The position numbers and the translations under genes are program-made. Of a DNA stretch of 64,000 nt, positions 52,301 to 58,329 are shown one piece after another. Origin of the DNA: Aspidiotus rigidus (lineage: Eukaryota > Arthropoda > Insecta > Hemiptera > Diaspididae); the NCBI GenBank assembly GCA_035079385.1, contig JAVHKY010000004.1:18879001-18943000 (forward strand). The letters run 5' to 3'. Numbering within the stretch: the stretch's first letter is position 1; each line of letters begins with the position of its first letter. The notes below the pieces were generated by a model. The model was not told the origin of the DNA and made no database searches. It was given only the letters and a program-made list of their open reading frames with translations.

Positions 52301-54116
52301 ATTAAAATTTTGAAACTCAACAATAATTACGCTCCATAAATGATGTACCTTCAATCTAGTCACCCGCATGAAGACAAGTACGAGATAATTAATCATTGGG
52401 TCTACGTGGTAACGATAAAAAGTGAATCGTTCGCACCTTTTACTACAGTATCGTACAAGAATTGATGATGGTGAAAGTAAAACAACTTCTGGAACCGGTC
52501 TCAGTCTGGAAGAATAGATGTTCTCTTGTAAAGGTTTCGTCTCTATCATACGAGAAGATTCTTTTCTAAGATTTGGAGACGAGCGAGAAAATTACATGGT
52601 AGCTTACTTCAGTCAATTTTGCCTCCATAGAGGCCTTTGAAAAGTTCAGAAAACTTTTGAAGATGATGAGGAGGTGACGAGGGCTACTTTAATCGAGAAG
52701 AACGAGTCAACGACTCGGAATAAACGTACACCAGCCTGAGATTTTGTGTTGGCCGCTCCTCCGACTAGTGAGGCGAAAAATGAGGCCTGTCTGCACACCC
52801 TAACAGGTTTGTTCTCATCTGTAACATAATCTTTCAATTTAGAAAGGTCTCTTTGGGGATCCATTCGCTAGAACGAATTTACTATGAAAAGTTCCTTTAT
52901 ACTGTCCGACCTGATTTCAGCTCCTCAGTTCGACTCTTCCCCCCTTATAGTCTGTGAGATAGATTATTGTATAGAAACTTTATAACAGTCTTCTAGGTGC
53001 ATTATTTTGATACATTAGTCGCCGGCTATGTGGACTTCATCAAGCCCAACAAATCTGTCGGGTAAAAGAATGTTATATTGGAAGACTAATTTTCAAAACA
53101 GTCGTGACGGTATATCAATCAACTCGTGATTAAGCTTCTTCAATTTGGTTCCACACAATCTCCTTTCGAAGAACTTGACTCGCGCGATTAATTTTACGCA
53201 GAAGTGACATAGTTTTTCGTACCAATCAATTCTCCAAGACGATCCCAAATAGAAACTCTACACCACATAATTTCGTCGTACCATAAATCTGACGATGTCT
53301 TCATTTGGTTCGGTTTCCTCCTTCGGAATCCCTACTCGCGGTTCGCCTAAATCTCTCTCATTCATAATCCAACGCAGCTTCTAAAAAAAGTTCATCATCT
53401 CGAAACACCTTCGTCAATATTCGTTCCTTCAATCGGGAGGCCCGTTTAAGGATCGTACAACGGACATGCATACTCATGCATGATTCATTAATACTTTGAA
53501 TAAAATAAAAATTTAGATATGATTCATTATTATACACTAACGAAACGAGCTAGCTATAGGTATAATATACTAGAATAAAATTAAACCGCTTCTTTCTATG
53601 TACACAAAATCTCGTTATCAGAGGGCATCACTCGCTCGGGTTCGCGACAACCTACAACACGTGATACTACAAGGTATCCAGTTTGAAGTAAAAACTTATC
53701 GACTATAGCACCATATAATTACAGTGTAACGAAGTAATGAGAAAATATAAATCAAAATGTAGGCCAACCATGCAACTAACGAGTCAGCAAGGAAAAACCA
53801 ATAAATATGGTAAAATGTTTTGTAAATACCCGAGTCAATGAAATACCAAAACTTACAGTAAGGTATGATTTCTTATTATACATACATTTTATATACATAG
53901 ATATTGAAGAGGAAAAAATCTGTACTTTCTACGTACTTTTTTATACAACTTGATCCACGTCAGATCGCCTTTACTATCCGTATACTGTAAACCGAAAAAC
54001 CAGACTTCACGTAAGCCGATTGTTTTGACAACCTGGTCGAAGAGCTGTTTGCCGGTGGTCGTTTGCTGAATAGCAAACTCCAGCTCGGCGTCCATAGTAG
54101 TGACTCGAACATTCAT
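12155..54116 (-). CDS. Moe: Moesin (ERM family), nine coding exons, whole coding span
   Basis: This ERM protein links cortical actin to the plasma membrane. Nine minus-strand exons join in frame at GT-AG junctions: 54116-53937, 46395-46273, 24741-24590, 15031-14801, 14334-14074, 13991-13865, 12939-12709, 12632-12396 and 12319-12155. They give about 568 residues. The FERM domain covers about residues 1-294, an ERM coiled coil about 300-440, a linker with HHH and an acidic stretch about 455-480, and the C-ERMAD tail ends in VDQFENM. The regulatory threonine lies in KYKTLRQ at about residue 549; ROCK/Slik-type kinases phosphorylate it in known ERMs to open the FERM-tail clamp. Arthropods generally have one ERM gene, so moesin rather than ezrin or radixin is the natural name. 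Exon A begins with ATG directly after a CAG acceptor, so a 5' non-coding exon or a short extra N-terminal exon upstream is expected and was not found. No frameshift or stop interrupts the joined frame. Confidence 0.96.
12396..12632 (-). CDS. Moe: Moesin coding exon H (linker and start of C-ERMAD, residues 436-514)
   Basis: The exon encodes [20 protein letters not shown], then [19 protein letters not shown], then VSRDLQTD and [16 protein letters not shown]. The histidine triplet and acidic run form the variable linker. [11 protein letters not shown] begins the conserved C-ERMAD. The acceptor is ATTTCCGCAG and the donor is GTACGTAC, phase 0. Confidence 0.96.
12709..12939 (-). CDS. Moe: Moesin coding exon G (coiled coil, residues 359-435)
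   Basis: The exon encodes [40 protein letters not shown] and a K/E-rich helix ending in ETRRLQ, continuing the ERM alpha-helical hairpin. The acceptor is TTTTCCACAG and the donor is GTGAGTAT, phase 0. It contains 77 codons with no gap against the family. Confidence 0.96.
12940..13864 (-). other. Moe: Moesin intron between exons G and F
   Basis: This 925-bp intron opens with GTTAGTGCGC and ends TTTTCCACAG. It contains no recognised element. A short minus-strand frame at 13596-13814 has no family signature. Confidence 0.6.
13865..13991 (-). CDS. Moe: Moesin coding exon F (coiled coil, residues 316-358)
   Basis: The exon encodes [20 protein letters not shown] and [20 protein letters not shown], a heptad-like helix. 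The acceptor is a T-run ending in TTAG and the donor is GTTAGTGC. The frame continues with the acceptor at 12939. Confidence 0.95.
14074..14334 (-). CDS. Moe: Moesin coding exon E (end of FERM, start of helix, residues 229-316)
   Basis: The exon encodes [51 protein letters not shown] and [13 protein letters not shown]. It holds the basic F3 surface (IDKKAP, RINKR) that binds PIP2 and membrane-protein tails in known ERMs. The acceptor is ACGCTTTTAG and the donor is GTGTGTAAAG, phase 2. Confidence 0.96.
14801..15031 (-). CDS. Moe: Moesin coding exon D (FERM F2-F3, residues 152-229)
   Basis: The exon encodes [40 protein letters not shown] and [15 protein letters not shown]. The acceptor is CTTTTTCAG, the donor is GTAAGTAG, and the phase is 2 at both ends. 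The 76 codons match the ERM family without gaps. Confidence 0.96.
15155..15417. mobile_element. Non-autonomous TIR element, CAGGGTTGCCAC ends, 5-bp duplication
   Basis: It begins CAGGGTTGCCACTTTTT and ends GAAAAGTGGCAACTCTG. AAGAA lies directly outside both ends. The interior repeats CCCTGACTTTTCC-type words many times and has no coding frame. Relatives occur at 56356 and 57134. It lies in the moesin intron between exons D and C. Confidence 0.75.
15418..16440. other. Moesin intron sequence, no gene
   Basis: The 114-codon frame at 15283-15627 partly translates the element at 15155. No other feature was seen. Confidence 0.4.
16440..17280. repeat. Stretch enriched in AGCTGA/TCAGCT words
   Basis: Words such as CAGCTGG, AAGCTGAAAGCTGAATTTT and GAATTTTCAGCTG recur in both orientations over about 800 bp. 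The two overlapping frames near 16901-17202 reflect this composition. It resembles the interiors of the TIR elements in this window, but I could not define ends. Confidence 0.4.
18807..19029. mobile_element. Non-autonomous TIR element, CAGGGTGTCTAC ends, 5-bp duplication
   Basis: The left end is CAGGGTGTCTACTAAATC. The right end read inward is CAGGATTTCTACAAGTC. TACAA flanks both sides. The interior is made of CATGACTTTT words. A relative in the opposite orientation lies at 26329-26530. Confidence 0.7.
19520..21127. mobile_element. hAT-like non-autonomous composite, 1.6 kb, 8-bp duplication
   Basis: The left end is TAGAGACCGGAT and the right end read inward is TAGAGATCGGAT. The flanks ATTACGAC and ATTAAGAC match at seven of eight positions. 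Subterminal TTTGGCATTTTTTGGC words occur near both ends. The middle is filled by an A run of about 40 bases, an AT-rich tandem repeat (19891-20300) and other sequence. The left end is almost the same as the termini of the elements amplified at 47738-49944. No transposase frame was found. Confidence 0.7.
19891..20310. repeat. Tandem repeat, three units of about 130-160 bp
   Basis: The block ATCTCTACCCCGTGGGT, then TTCAGAAATTCGCGAGTACA and CCCCGCGTAAT, recurs at about 19894, 20058 and 20190. The units are separated by TAAT/TTAA-rich filler of different length. A shorter echo, CGCGAGTACACCCC, precedes the first unit. Confidence 0.85.
21128..23097. other. Moesin intron sequence, no gene
   Basis: A small hairpin (GACTTTGACTATTTATC mirrored by GATAAATAGTCAAAG) lies at 21590-21635. 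No coding signature was recognised. Confidence 0.45.
23098..23409. mobile_element. Foldback MITE, 125-bp arms, TTAA at both ends
   Basis: The left arm begins TTAAGGGTATGCTCTACC and the right arm ends GGTAGAGCATACCCTTAA. The arms are highly similar through CATTTCATCGAAGG, GCATTCTGTGCAATATTA and AATACCGCTAATT, with a loop of about 60 bp. TTAA at both ends would suit a TTAA-targeting (piggyBac-type) origin, but the terminal GGG...CCC is the reverse of the usual CCC...GGG. Confidence 0.75.
23410..24589. other. Moesin intron sequence next to exon C
   Basis: No element with clear ends was seen. The part at 24180-24500 is richer in CpG and holds a short (CGT)n run near 24361. It has no recognised frame. 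Confidence 0.4.
24590..24741 (-). CDS. Moe: Moesin coding exon C (FERM F2 lobe, residues 102-152)
   Basis: The exon encodes [35 protein letters not shown] and [11 protein letters not shown]. The acceptor is TTCAAACAG and the donor is GTACGTGC, leaving two bases of an arginine codon (phase 2). HIPGF replaces the TAGF-type segment recalled from flies. Confidence 0.96.
24742..26328. other. Start of the 21.5-kb moesin intron, no gene
   Basis: The stretch appears to be unique sequence. A 93-codon plus-strand frame at 24862-25143 has no family signature. Confidence 0.4.
26329..26530 (-). mobile_element. Degraded copy of the CATGACTT element
   Basis: It is inverted relative to 18807-19029. It shares GTTTATGGTCGTGAGATTCT, ATTATTTATCATTCATTAAA and GTTGTTCAACAAATTAAGG with the reverse complement of that element. 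Its ends are eroded and part of the end (GAATTTTAGCCAGTGGTCAT) is repeated at about 26315 and 26523. Confidence 0.65.
27348..27599. mobile_element. Non-autonomous TIR element, 5-bp duplication AGCTT
   Basis: The left end is CTGGGTGTCTACC and the right end read inward is CAGGGTATCCACC. AGCTT flanks both sides. The interior (GTGTTCCACAAAACCATAAT, GGTGTCAGGGGGTCTAGAC) is homologous to the foldback at 55764-56887. Confidence 0.7.
28425..28730. repeat. Imperfect inverted repeat around CCGCCAGGAGC
   Basis: GTATGTGAGTTCCGCCAGGAGC at the left (given here in two words, GTATGTGAG and TTCCGCCAGGAGC) is mirrored by GCTCCTGGCGGAGCTCACAT near 28690. The outer bases GCTATT and GAATAGC also pair. A related CAGGAGCGCTATCGA occurs at 29280. 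Confidence 0.55.
30075..31650. repeat. Tandem array of about 153-bp units, left arm
   Basis: About eleven units can be counted by the landmark ATTCTCCAGNCGCTGGAA, at about 30088, 30240, 30395, 30547, 30700, 30856, 31007, 31161, 31313, 31458 and 31607. Other fixed words are ACCCTGGAGGACCGC, TTGTTCATCAATTAGGTCAA and GTTTGAAAAAAATAGTCAA. The units are diverged from each other. Confidence 0.85.
32050..33620. repeat. Tandem array of about 153-bp units, right arm
   Basis: This is the reverse complement of the 30075-31650 array, with landmark words GCGGTCCTCCAGGGT and CCAGCGGCTGGAGAATT. Unit order matches the left arm in mirror image, so the array was made before or along with the palindrome, or is kept alike by conversion. 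Confidence 0.85.
34790..34940. repeat. Single copy of the TGACGTCA dispersed repeat
   Basis: Words shared with the 37.7-40.4 kb array are GACGTCACAGGCCTCGCC, ATATGATAGGAGGGGGACTT, TCTGAAAAATGTAGATTGTG and GACCTATGACGTCAC. Confidence 0.75.
35180..36920. other. Moesin intron sequence, no gene
   Basis: I see only short frames without family signatures and no repeat structure. Confidence 0.4.
36925..37550 (+). pseudogene. R1-type LINE reverse transcriptase, internally deleted
   Basis: The frame opens with [22 protein letters not shown], the fingers motif of R1/LOA/Jockey-type LINEs (LVLIxKxxKPPGxPSSYRPLCLL). It then jumps past the whole catalytic palm. It resumes near 37262 with [25 protein letters not shown]-like [20 protein letters not shown] and [15 protein letters not shown], ending [14 protein letters not shown], the thumb region of the same family. 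A stop lies before DLGIWFD. The catalytic YADD region is absent, so the copy is dead. R1 elements proper target 28S rDNA. This one sits in a moesin intron and lacks any rDNA flank. Confidence 0.75.
38018..38601. mobile_element. hAT-like non-autonomous element inside the TGACGTCA array
   Basis: The left end is CAAGGGTGGTAAGC and the right end read inward is CAGGGGTGGTAAGC. The flanks AGAAAAGG and AGGAAAGG match at seven of eight, an 8-bp target duplication as in hAT elements. The interior is dominated by TTAAGCTTAAGC words, including about six tandem units of about 41-58 bp at 38350-38580. It is non-coding. Confidence 0.75.
40242..40312. repeat. (TA)n microsatellite
   Basis: An uninterrupted TA run of about 71 bases. 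It expanded from the TATATATGATAGGA word of the surrounding repeat unit. It explains the tyrosine-isoleucine frames on both strands. Confidence 0.95.
40440..42500. other. Moesin intron sequence, no gene
   Basis: Mostly unique-looking AT-rich sequence with an A run of about 17 bases near 42405. The few short frames carry no family signature. Confidence 0.4.
42660..43630. repeat. Scattered pieces of the TGACGTCA repeat family
   Basis: Pieces include ATAACGTCATCAGCTGATGA with CGTCAGC (42710), GCTGATGACGTCACAGAC (43104), CCCCCTCTCATCATATATAG (43481) and CCGTGACGTCATCAGACTCG (43538). They are diverged and separated by other sequence. Confidence 0.6.
43640..46272. other. End of the 21.5-kb moesin intron, no gene
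   Basis: No element with definable ends and no recognised frame was seen up to exon B. Confidence 0.4.
46273..46395 (-). CDS. Moe: Moesin coding exon B (FERM, residues 61-101)
   Basis: The exon encodes [29 protein letters not shown] and LRLFYLQ, the F1-F2 junction of FERM. The acceptor is GGTTTTTAG before GTT and the donor is GTAATTTT, both phase 0. The exon is 123 nt and is isolated between introns of about 7.5 and 21.5 kb. Confidence 0.96.
46790..46930. repeat. Copy of the ATATATAGCT / TGACGTCA dispersed repeat
   Basis: CCAAGTCCCCCTCCTATCAT followed by ATATAGCTTGAGAGT is given twice in a row and ends with CCGTGACGTCATCAACCTCG, next to the start of the minisatellite. Confidence 0.7.
47738..47937. 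mobile_element. hAT-like MITE, array copy 1
   Basis: The ends are CAGAGACCGGATTT and a diverged AATCCAGTCTCTG. The flanks are TTTATGAT and TTCATGAT. The interior is made of TGCCGAA/TTCGGCA words in both orientations. It is about 20 bp shorter than the other copies, lacking the ATAATTTTTAGCATTAAATG segment. Confidence 0.75.
47983..49944. mobile_element. hAT-like MITE, array copies 2 to 8
   Basis: Copies lie at 47983-48200, 48246-48466, 48512-48730, 48850-49070, 49116-49334, 49454-49674 and 49720-49944, each about 220 bp. The termini are CAGAGACCGGATTT and AAATCCGGTCTCTG or AATCCGGTCTTTG. Copies 4, 6, 7 and 8 are flanked exactly by TTTATGAT on both sides, an 8-bp target duplication lying inside the minisatellite unit. 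They are non-coding. Confidence 0.8.
49975..50495. other. Moesin intron sequence, no gene
   Basis: It contains the short palindrome CCTCCGCCTGCAGTGAGGCGGAGG near 50115 (reported as CCTCCGCC/GGCGGAGG around TGCAGTGA). A GGTTCAAATCC word at 50053 resembles a tRNA B box but no A box fits. Confidence 0.4.
50501..50650. mobile_element. Short hAT-like MITE, 150 bp
   Basis: The left end is TAGTGGCGGATTTGAAG. The right end read inward is TTTTGTGGCGGATTCAAGG. The flanks GAGAGACT and GAGAAACT match at seven of eight. The interior has GGGCCC words and no frame. Confidence 0.65.
50926..51321 (-). pseudogene. Non-LTR retrotransposon fragment, RT thumb to RNase H linker
   Basis: The 131-codon frame includes [33 protein letters not shown] and [15 protein letters not shown]. 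This resembles the region after the reverse transcriptase palm in Jockey/I-type LINEs (HLKLLDxxQNxxLRLxxGxxxTSPxxSL, then a KxLLAL helix). No catalytic motifs or flanking domains are present, so it is a relic. The assignment rests on pattern recognition only. Confidence 0.5.
51400..53936. other. Moesin intron sequence next to exon A, no gene
   Basis: Near 51880-51930 a decayed TTTTTCCAAGTCCTAATTCA echoes the dispersed TGACGTCA repeat family. Nothing else was supported. Confidence 0.4.
53937..54116 (-). CDS. Moe: Moesin coding exon A (FERM F1 lobe, residues 1-60)
   Basis: The exon encodes [17 protein letters not shown] onward through [12 protein letters not shown] and [10 protein letters not shown], the ubiquitin-like F1 lobe of FERM. 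The acceptor is TTTTACAG directly before ATG and the donor is GTACGTAG, phase 0. In human and fly ERMs a few residues precede NVRVTTMD or SVRVTTMD. Here the only ATG seen is the first codon of the exon, which could be the true start or could follow a tiny upstream exon. Confidence 0.96.
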
Positions 54117-55763
54117 CTGTAAAATGAAAAAAAATCGAGAAAAAAAATTAGGTATCGAAAGTTTCATAATTCGAAAACGTTCACGATGTTCCAAAAGTCC
54201 TTGTGTAATTCGTGCGCCGCCGTGTGTTATTTCTTACATTTGTTCGTCTAACAAAGACATTATACAGAATTGTACTCCTGTCTAAAATAGCGTCAAACCT
54301 CTTACTAGAGGAGCTTGGCCCATAATGACGAAACAGGATGACTGTAACTACGTTGATCACTTTTCGAAGCACAAATCTCTTTAACGGTAGTTGTACAGCC
54401 AGGATGACAGTAAATTGAATGAAATGTGTCTAGATTATTAGTCAATGTGTCAAAAATTTTCATCCCCACTGTTCCATTCGACCTATTTTCCTTCAGTTTT
54501 TCTGTAAATATTTATAATCAAAACTGCACCACCACATTCAATCAAGCATGTCACGCGTTTCCCAATTTTCGTCGTAAAATGAAAACATTAAATATTCTGA
54601 CGAAATAGAGGAGAGGCTATCAAGCTCTGAAAGCGTGTTATAGTTTGCTCAACAAGGCTACTTTCTCGTAATACCCTCGATTACCCCACTGCAAGGAAGA
54701 TGAATCATCCGCCGCGTCGTTCTCTAACGACGGAAAAATCCTCAACATATGTTCCCTCGTAAATCTGTTCCAAGATCAAGGTGTATATGGTAACAATAGC
54801 TTCATCAAATACGATCGAAAAACACGTTTCTTCAAAAGACAACCATTATAATAGTTAACGATCTCCGGTAGTACCCATGCGTATCTAGACCTTATTTCGA
54901 ATCATATTTTCCTAGTAAAATTTCTATACGATATACGTATATGCCTGTATTTCTACGGAAGGTTTTGTAAACATTCGAAGTTGAATAATGTTTGCTGCAC
55001 ACTTGACTGATAATAGCCCCGATTTCGTAAACTTGGTTAACCTTCATTGTTCGACTTCTACACACACGGATGACAAATTCCCGACCGCGCTTCTTAGGCC
55101 ATCCACGTTATATGACTTAATAAGATGTACCGCACTATTGCCAGATTTCCCACACATGGTCCTTCCATTAACGAGCGAAAAAAAAGAGACAGAAATTATT
55201 AAAAATAAGAGTAAAAAACAGTAGAGAGACGAAATATGACAAGATCGTGAATCATTAATAACGAGCGCACAACGTACGAGGGAATCACTCTAGTTTACGA
55301 AGACGTACGATCTTGATTATTTCAATGCCTTTCACAGGTTACTTTAAGGTCGGAGATTTATAAATCGCGTGCAAATGGCCTTTTGAATATCTCGCCTATC
55401 GGATCCGTGAGAGCATATCTTCTTCATCGCAAGGGATCGAGGGGATCAAGGATGGTAGACGAATGCAGTCCTCAATGATTGAACAGCGACTCAAGTCTCG
55501 CCCTAATGTCCTCGATTTACGAAAGGCATTCCTCCCCCCTTACCGCGAGTAAGAGCGCATCAAGTTGACAAATTCAGCAAACATCCTTCAGACTGAGGAT
55601 GTGAATTGTCCTGGGACTTTGTTGTGCTGCATGGTTTCTCACAATAATGCGAGAACGAGAGTAGTGAAATGCATGAAGCCACGGGATTCGATCAATTTTT
55701 TTTCCAGACGTGAGAGCAGGGCTTTCCAAATTCAACAGGATAAGAGCTGCCCGTTTTCATAAA
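54117..55763 (-). other. Upstream of moesin exon A: intron or 5' region
   Basis: The acceptor before exon A shows that an upstream exon exists. I looked for a short minus-strand start exon ending in GT and found none that is convincing. ATGCCTTTC followed by GTAAAT (about 55526-55512) is the only weak candidate. Confidence 0.35.
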
Positions 55764-56887
55764 CAGGATATCTACCGAATTAAAACATTTAAAATGTCGG
55801 ACTTTCATAGGGCTTTGGAAGGATGTTCCACAAAACTATAATTCCAATGGTGTAGTGAGAGGAGGGGGGTGTCAGGGGGTCTGGACCTCCTCTAAAGTTA
55901 GAAAGAAATTTTGTTCGTGCAACGATAAATTAAGATTATAGAAAAACACTTAGGCTTTAAACTGATGAATGAGGAAAATATCGAGACCCGGTAACGCTTG
56001 TCTCTCATGTAGAAAACTCTACCCTAAAATTTTTGGATGGGTACAGGTTGTCCCGTGAGCTTCACGCCTACTTTTGCGAGGAGTTCTGGTGATAGAAAAA
56101 AAAACAAAGGATTAAACAAATTTTTTGTCTTTTCAAGGAGTGCAAAGCCTAAGTGTTTTTCTATAATCTGAAGTTGGAAATTCGCCTTAAAATAACATTA
56201 AAATTACAGAAAAAAAATCCTACTCAACCTAGGAATTTCGATTTCAATTTTTTTTTGGGTCAGAAATTGCTTTTCATTGCGTTTATTACAATCATTTTTC
56301 AGATATTGGACTTTTATTGGGAGCCTATCGCCCCTATGAATCCAATAAACCCTATCAGAGTGTCCACTTTTTCTCTGAAATGAAACTCCCTGACTTTTCC
56401 ATGACTTTTCCCTGACTTTTTCAGGTTTTTCCAGACAATAATCTCCACTGAAAAGCAAGAAAAAAAAAAAAAAAAAAAAAAAAAGAGGAGGAGGAGGAGG
56501 AGGAGGAAAATCTTCCTAGCTTGAACTTTTTTTGACGAATCTCAAAAAATTCCCTGACTTTGGGTAAAATTCCCAAAATTCCCTGACTTTTCCCTGACTT
56601 TTCCAGGTCTCACAAAATTCCCTGACTATTCCCCGACTTCCAGATTTTCCAGACAAGTGGACACCCTGCCTATAAAAGTTCAATATTTGGTCCAATAAAC
56701 CCAATTCATTTCCGACCCAATAAAACAATTGAAATTGGAATTCCTAGGAGGTTGAGTAGGATTTTTTTCTGTAATTTTGCTGGTATTTTAAGGCGAATTT
56801 TTAGTTCACCGTCTTCTCTTCGAAACCACTGAAATTATGGTTTTATGGAACACCTTTTTTCAATTTTTGAATTCGGTAGATATTCTG
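55764..56887. mobile_element. Foldback element with a TIR element inserted in its centre
   Basis: The left end is CAGGATATCTACCGAATT and the right end read inward is CAGAATATCTACCGAATTC. Long arms mirror each other through ATGTTCCACAAAACTATAAT, AAATCCTACTCAACCTAGGA and ATTGGGAGCC/GGTCCAATAAACC-type blocks. The centre is occupied by the element at 56356-56668. It is homologous to 27348-27599. No target duplication was found. Confidence 0.65.
56356..56668. mobile_element. Non-autonomous TIR element, 5-bp duplication CCTAT
   Basis: The left end is CAGAGTGTCCACTTTTTC and the right end read inward is CAGGGTGTCCACTTGTC. CCTAT flanks both sides. The interior repeats CCCTGACTTTTCC words and includes an A run followed by about seven GGA triplets at 56483-56508. 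Confidence 0.75.
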
Positions 56888-57133
56888 GTTATCCACCTAG
56901 GACAGATGACTGATATCTTAGCTGTGAGTACGATTTGGCGTTGCTAATTTTAGATTCCGCCATTTTTATGGGTAAGTGCACTCCATACTGCTTGTTTTTC
57001 GCAGAAAGTTTCCCGTCACGGCTTATCTCGACGTTCTCCAAACTTACATGGATCACATCTTCTTCCTTGAGCCCTTCGGCCCTACTTTGGAAAGTAGCAC
57101 GTCGGTATCGTAATTTCCCAAATCGAACATTCT

Positions 57134-57331
57134 CAGGATGTCCACTTTTTCTCTGAAATGAAATTCCCTGACTTTTTCAGGTTTTTCCAGACCATAATCT
57201 CCACTGAAAAGCAAAAGAGGAAAAACTTCCTAGCTCGAAATGTTTTTGACATATCTCAAAAAATTTCCTGACTTTGGGTAAAATTCCCAAAATTCCCTGA
57301 CTTCCAGATTTTCCAGACAAGTGGAACCCAG
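57134..57331. mobile_element. Non-autonomous TIR element, 5-bp duplication ATTCT
   Basis: The left end is CAGGATGTCCACTTTTTC and the right end read inward is CTGGGTTCCACTTGTC. ATTCT flanks both sides exactly. The interior shares CTCTGAAATGAAATTCCCTG and AAATTCCCAAAATTCCCTGA with the copy at 56356. Confidence 0.78.
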
Positions 57332-57599
57332 ATTCTGTTGTTGAAAAAATGTCAAGTTTTGAATTGAACAATGTTTAGAAAGTATTTTTTTCTGCCCTTC
57401 GATTGATTTAATCACGGATTGGACAAGTGAACCACATGAGGACGCACAAGGAAGTGAAGATAATGGGCGGATCCTCGAATCAGAGACGACGACGAAGACT
57501 GTATTAAACGGTAGGTAGTGCGTGAGACACTTATTACTAAGATTTTCAAGGAACAAAAGATATCCGTGCAACTCTTAAATAATGGTACATATTAACAGA

Positions 57600-57840
57600 C
57601 TCGGGTCCACGAGAGAGAATACGGGATCTCCCAAAAAATGAAGCCGAGAATTTTGGGACCTCTACCCTCTCAATGACGTCAAACAATCCCGCAACTGTCT
57701 TTCCTTTCCCATATCCGTAGCTCGAAGATGGAAATTTTTTCCAAGTTCGTTTCTCTTCGTCAACCATGTGATTTCAAACACGGAATTTTTCCAAGTCAGA
57801 GCATTGCCCAAAAGTTCCTCTGATGACGTCATCAGAGATT
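57600..57840. repeat. Copy of the TGACGTCA / TTTTTCCAAGT dispersed repeat
   Basis: It contains CAATGACGTCAAACAATCC, CCCATATCCGTAGCTCGAAG, ATTTTTTCCAAGTTCG, AATTTTTCCAAGTCAGAGC and CTGATGACGTCATCAGAG, the same word order as the copy at 46790. Confidence 0.6.
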
Positions 57841-58178
57841 GGAATAATGTGGCAATGCAAATCCTTTCTTCACTCCCCTCCCTTCCCAATTAACACTTCC
57901 AAGCCAGAGAAATCAGGAAAAATACTTTCAAAATTTCAAACGCAAGAGAAGAAGGTCGTAGGATTCAATTTTAACACAATTTCTACCCCTTGCCTCGCCT
58001 TCTCCGTTCGAGAGAAAAATAACGAGGTTCACGCGTTAAAAGATTACTTGGTTTTAATTTCATGCATTTCTCTTTCCCTCTCCTCTCCAAAATGCTGTTC
58101 TGAATCCGACGATCTCTTTTATTCGCCTCGCCTCCTCCAGTCGGGAGAAAAAAGAGAAGGTGGACGTGCAGAAAGATT

Positions 58179-58322
58179 ATATGTGACCCGGTCTACAGAA
58201 ACCAGGCTTAATCAGTATTACATTGATCAGCAGAAAGGTATCTATGCTACATATAGTTTAGTTACTTTTCTGTTGATCGATGCAAACTGATTAAGCCGAG
58301 TTTCCGTAGACCGAGTCACATA
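58179..58322. mobile_element. Hairpin MITE-like inverted repeat, 38-bp arms
   Basis: ATATGTGACCCGGTCTACAG at the left is mirrored by a right arm ending GACCGAGTCACATAT. Further in, GGCTTAATCAGT pairs with ACTGATTAAGCC, and TTGATCAGCAGAAAGGTA with TACTTTTCTGTTGATC. The long frame crossing it is fortuitous. Confidence 0.7.
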
Positions 58323-58329
58323 TGGTTTC

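Noticed and set aside
55512..55526. ATGCCTTTC followed by GTAAAT as moesin first exon
   Set aside because: MPF is too short to judge, the donor context is weak, and no upstream promoter or conservation can be shown.
57823..58290. 155-codon open frame
   Set aside because: It runs from a copy of the dispersed repeat into a hairpin MITE; the protein is composition-driven.
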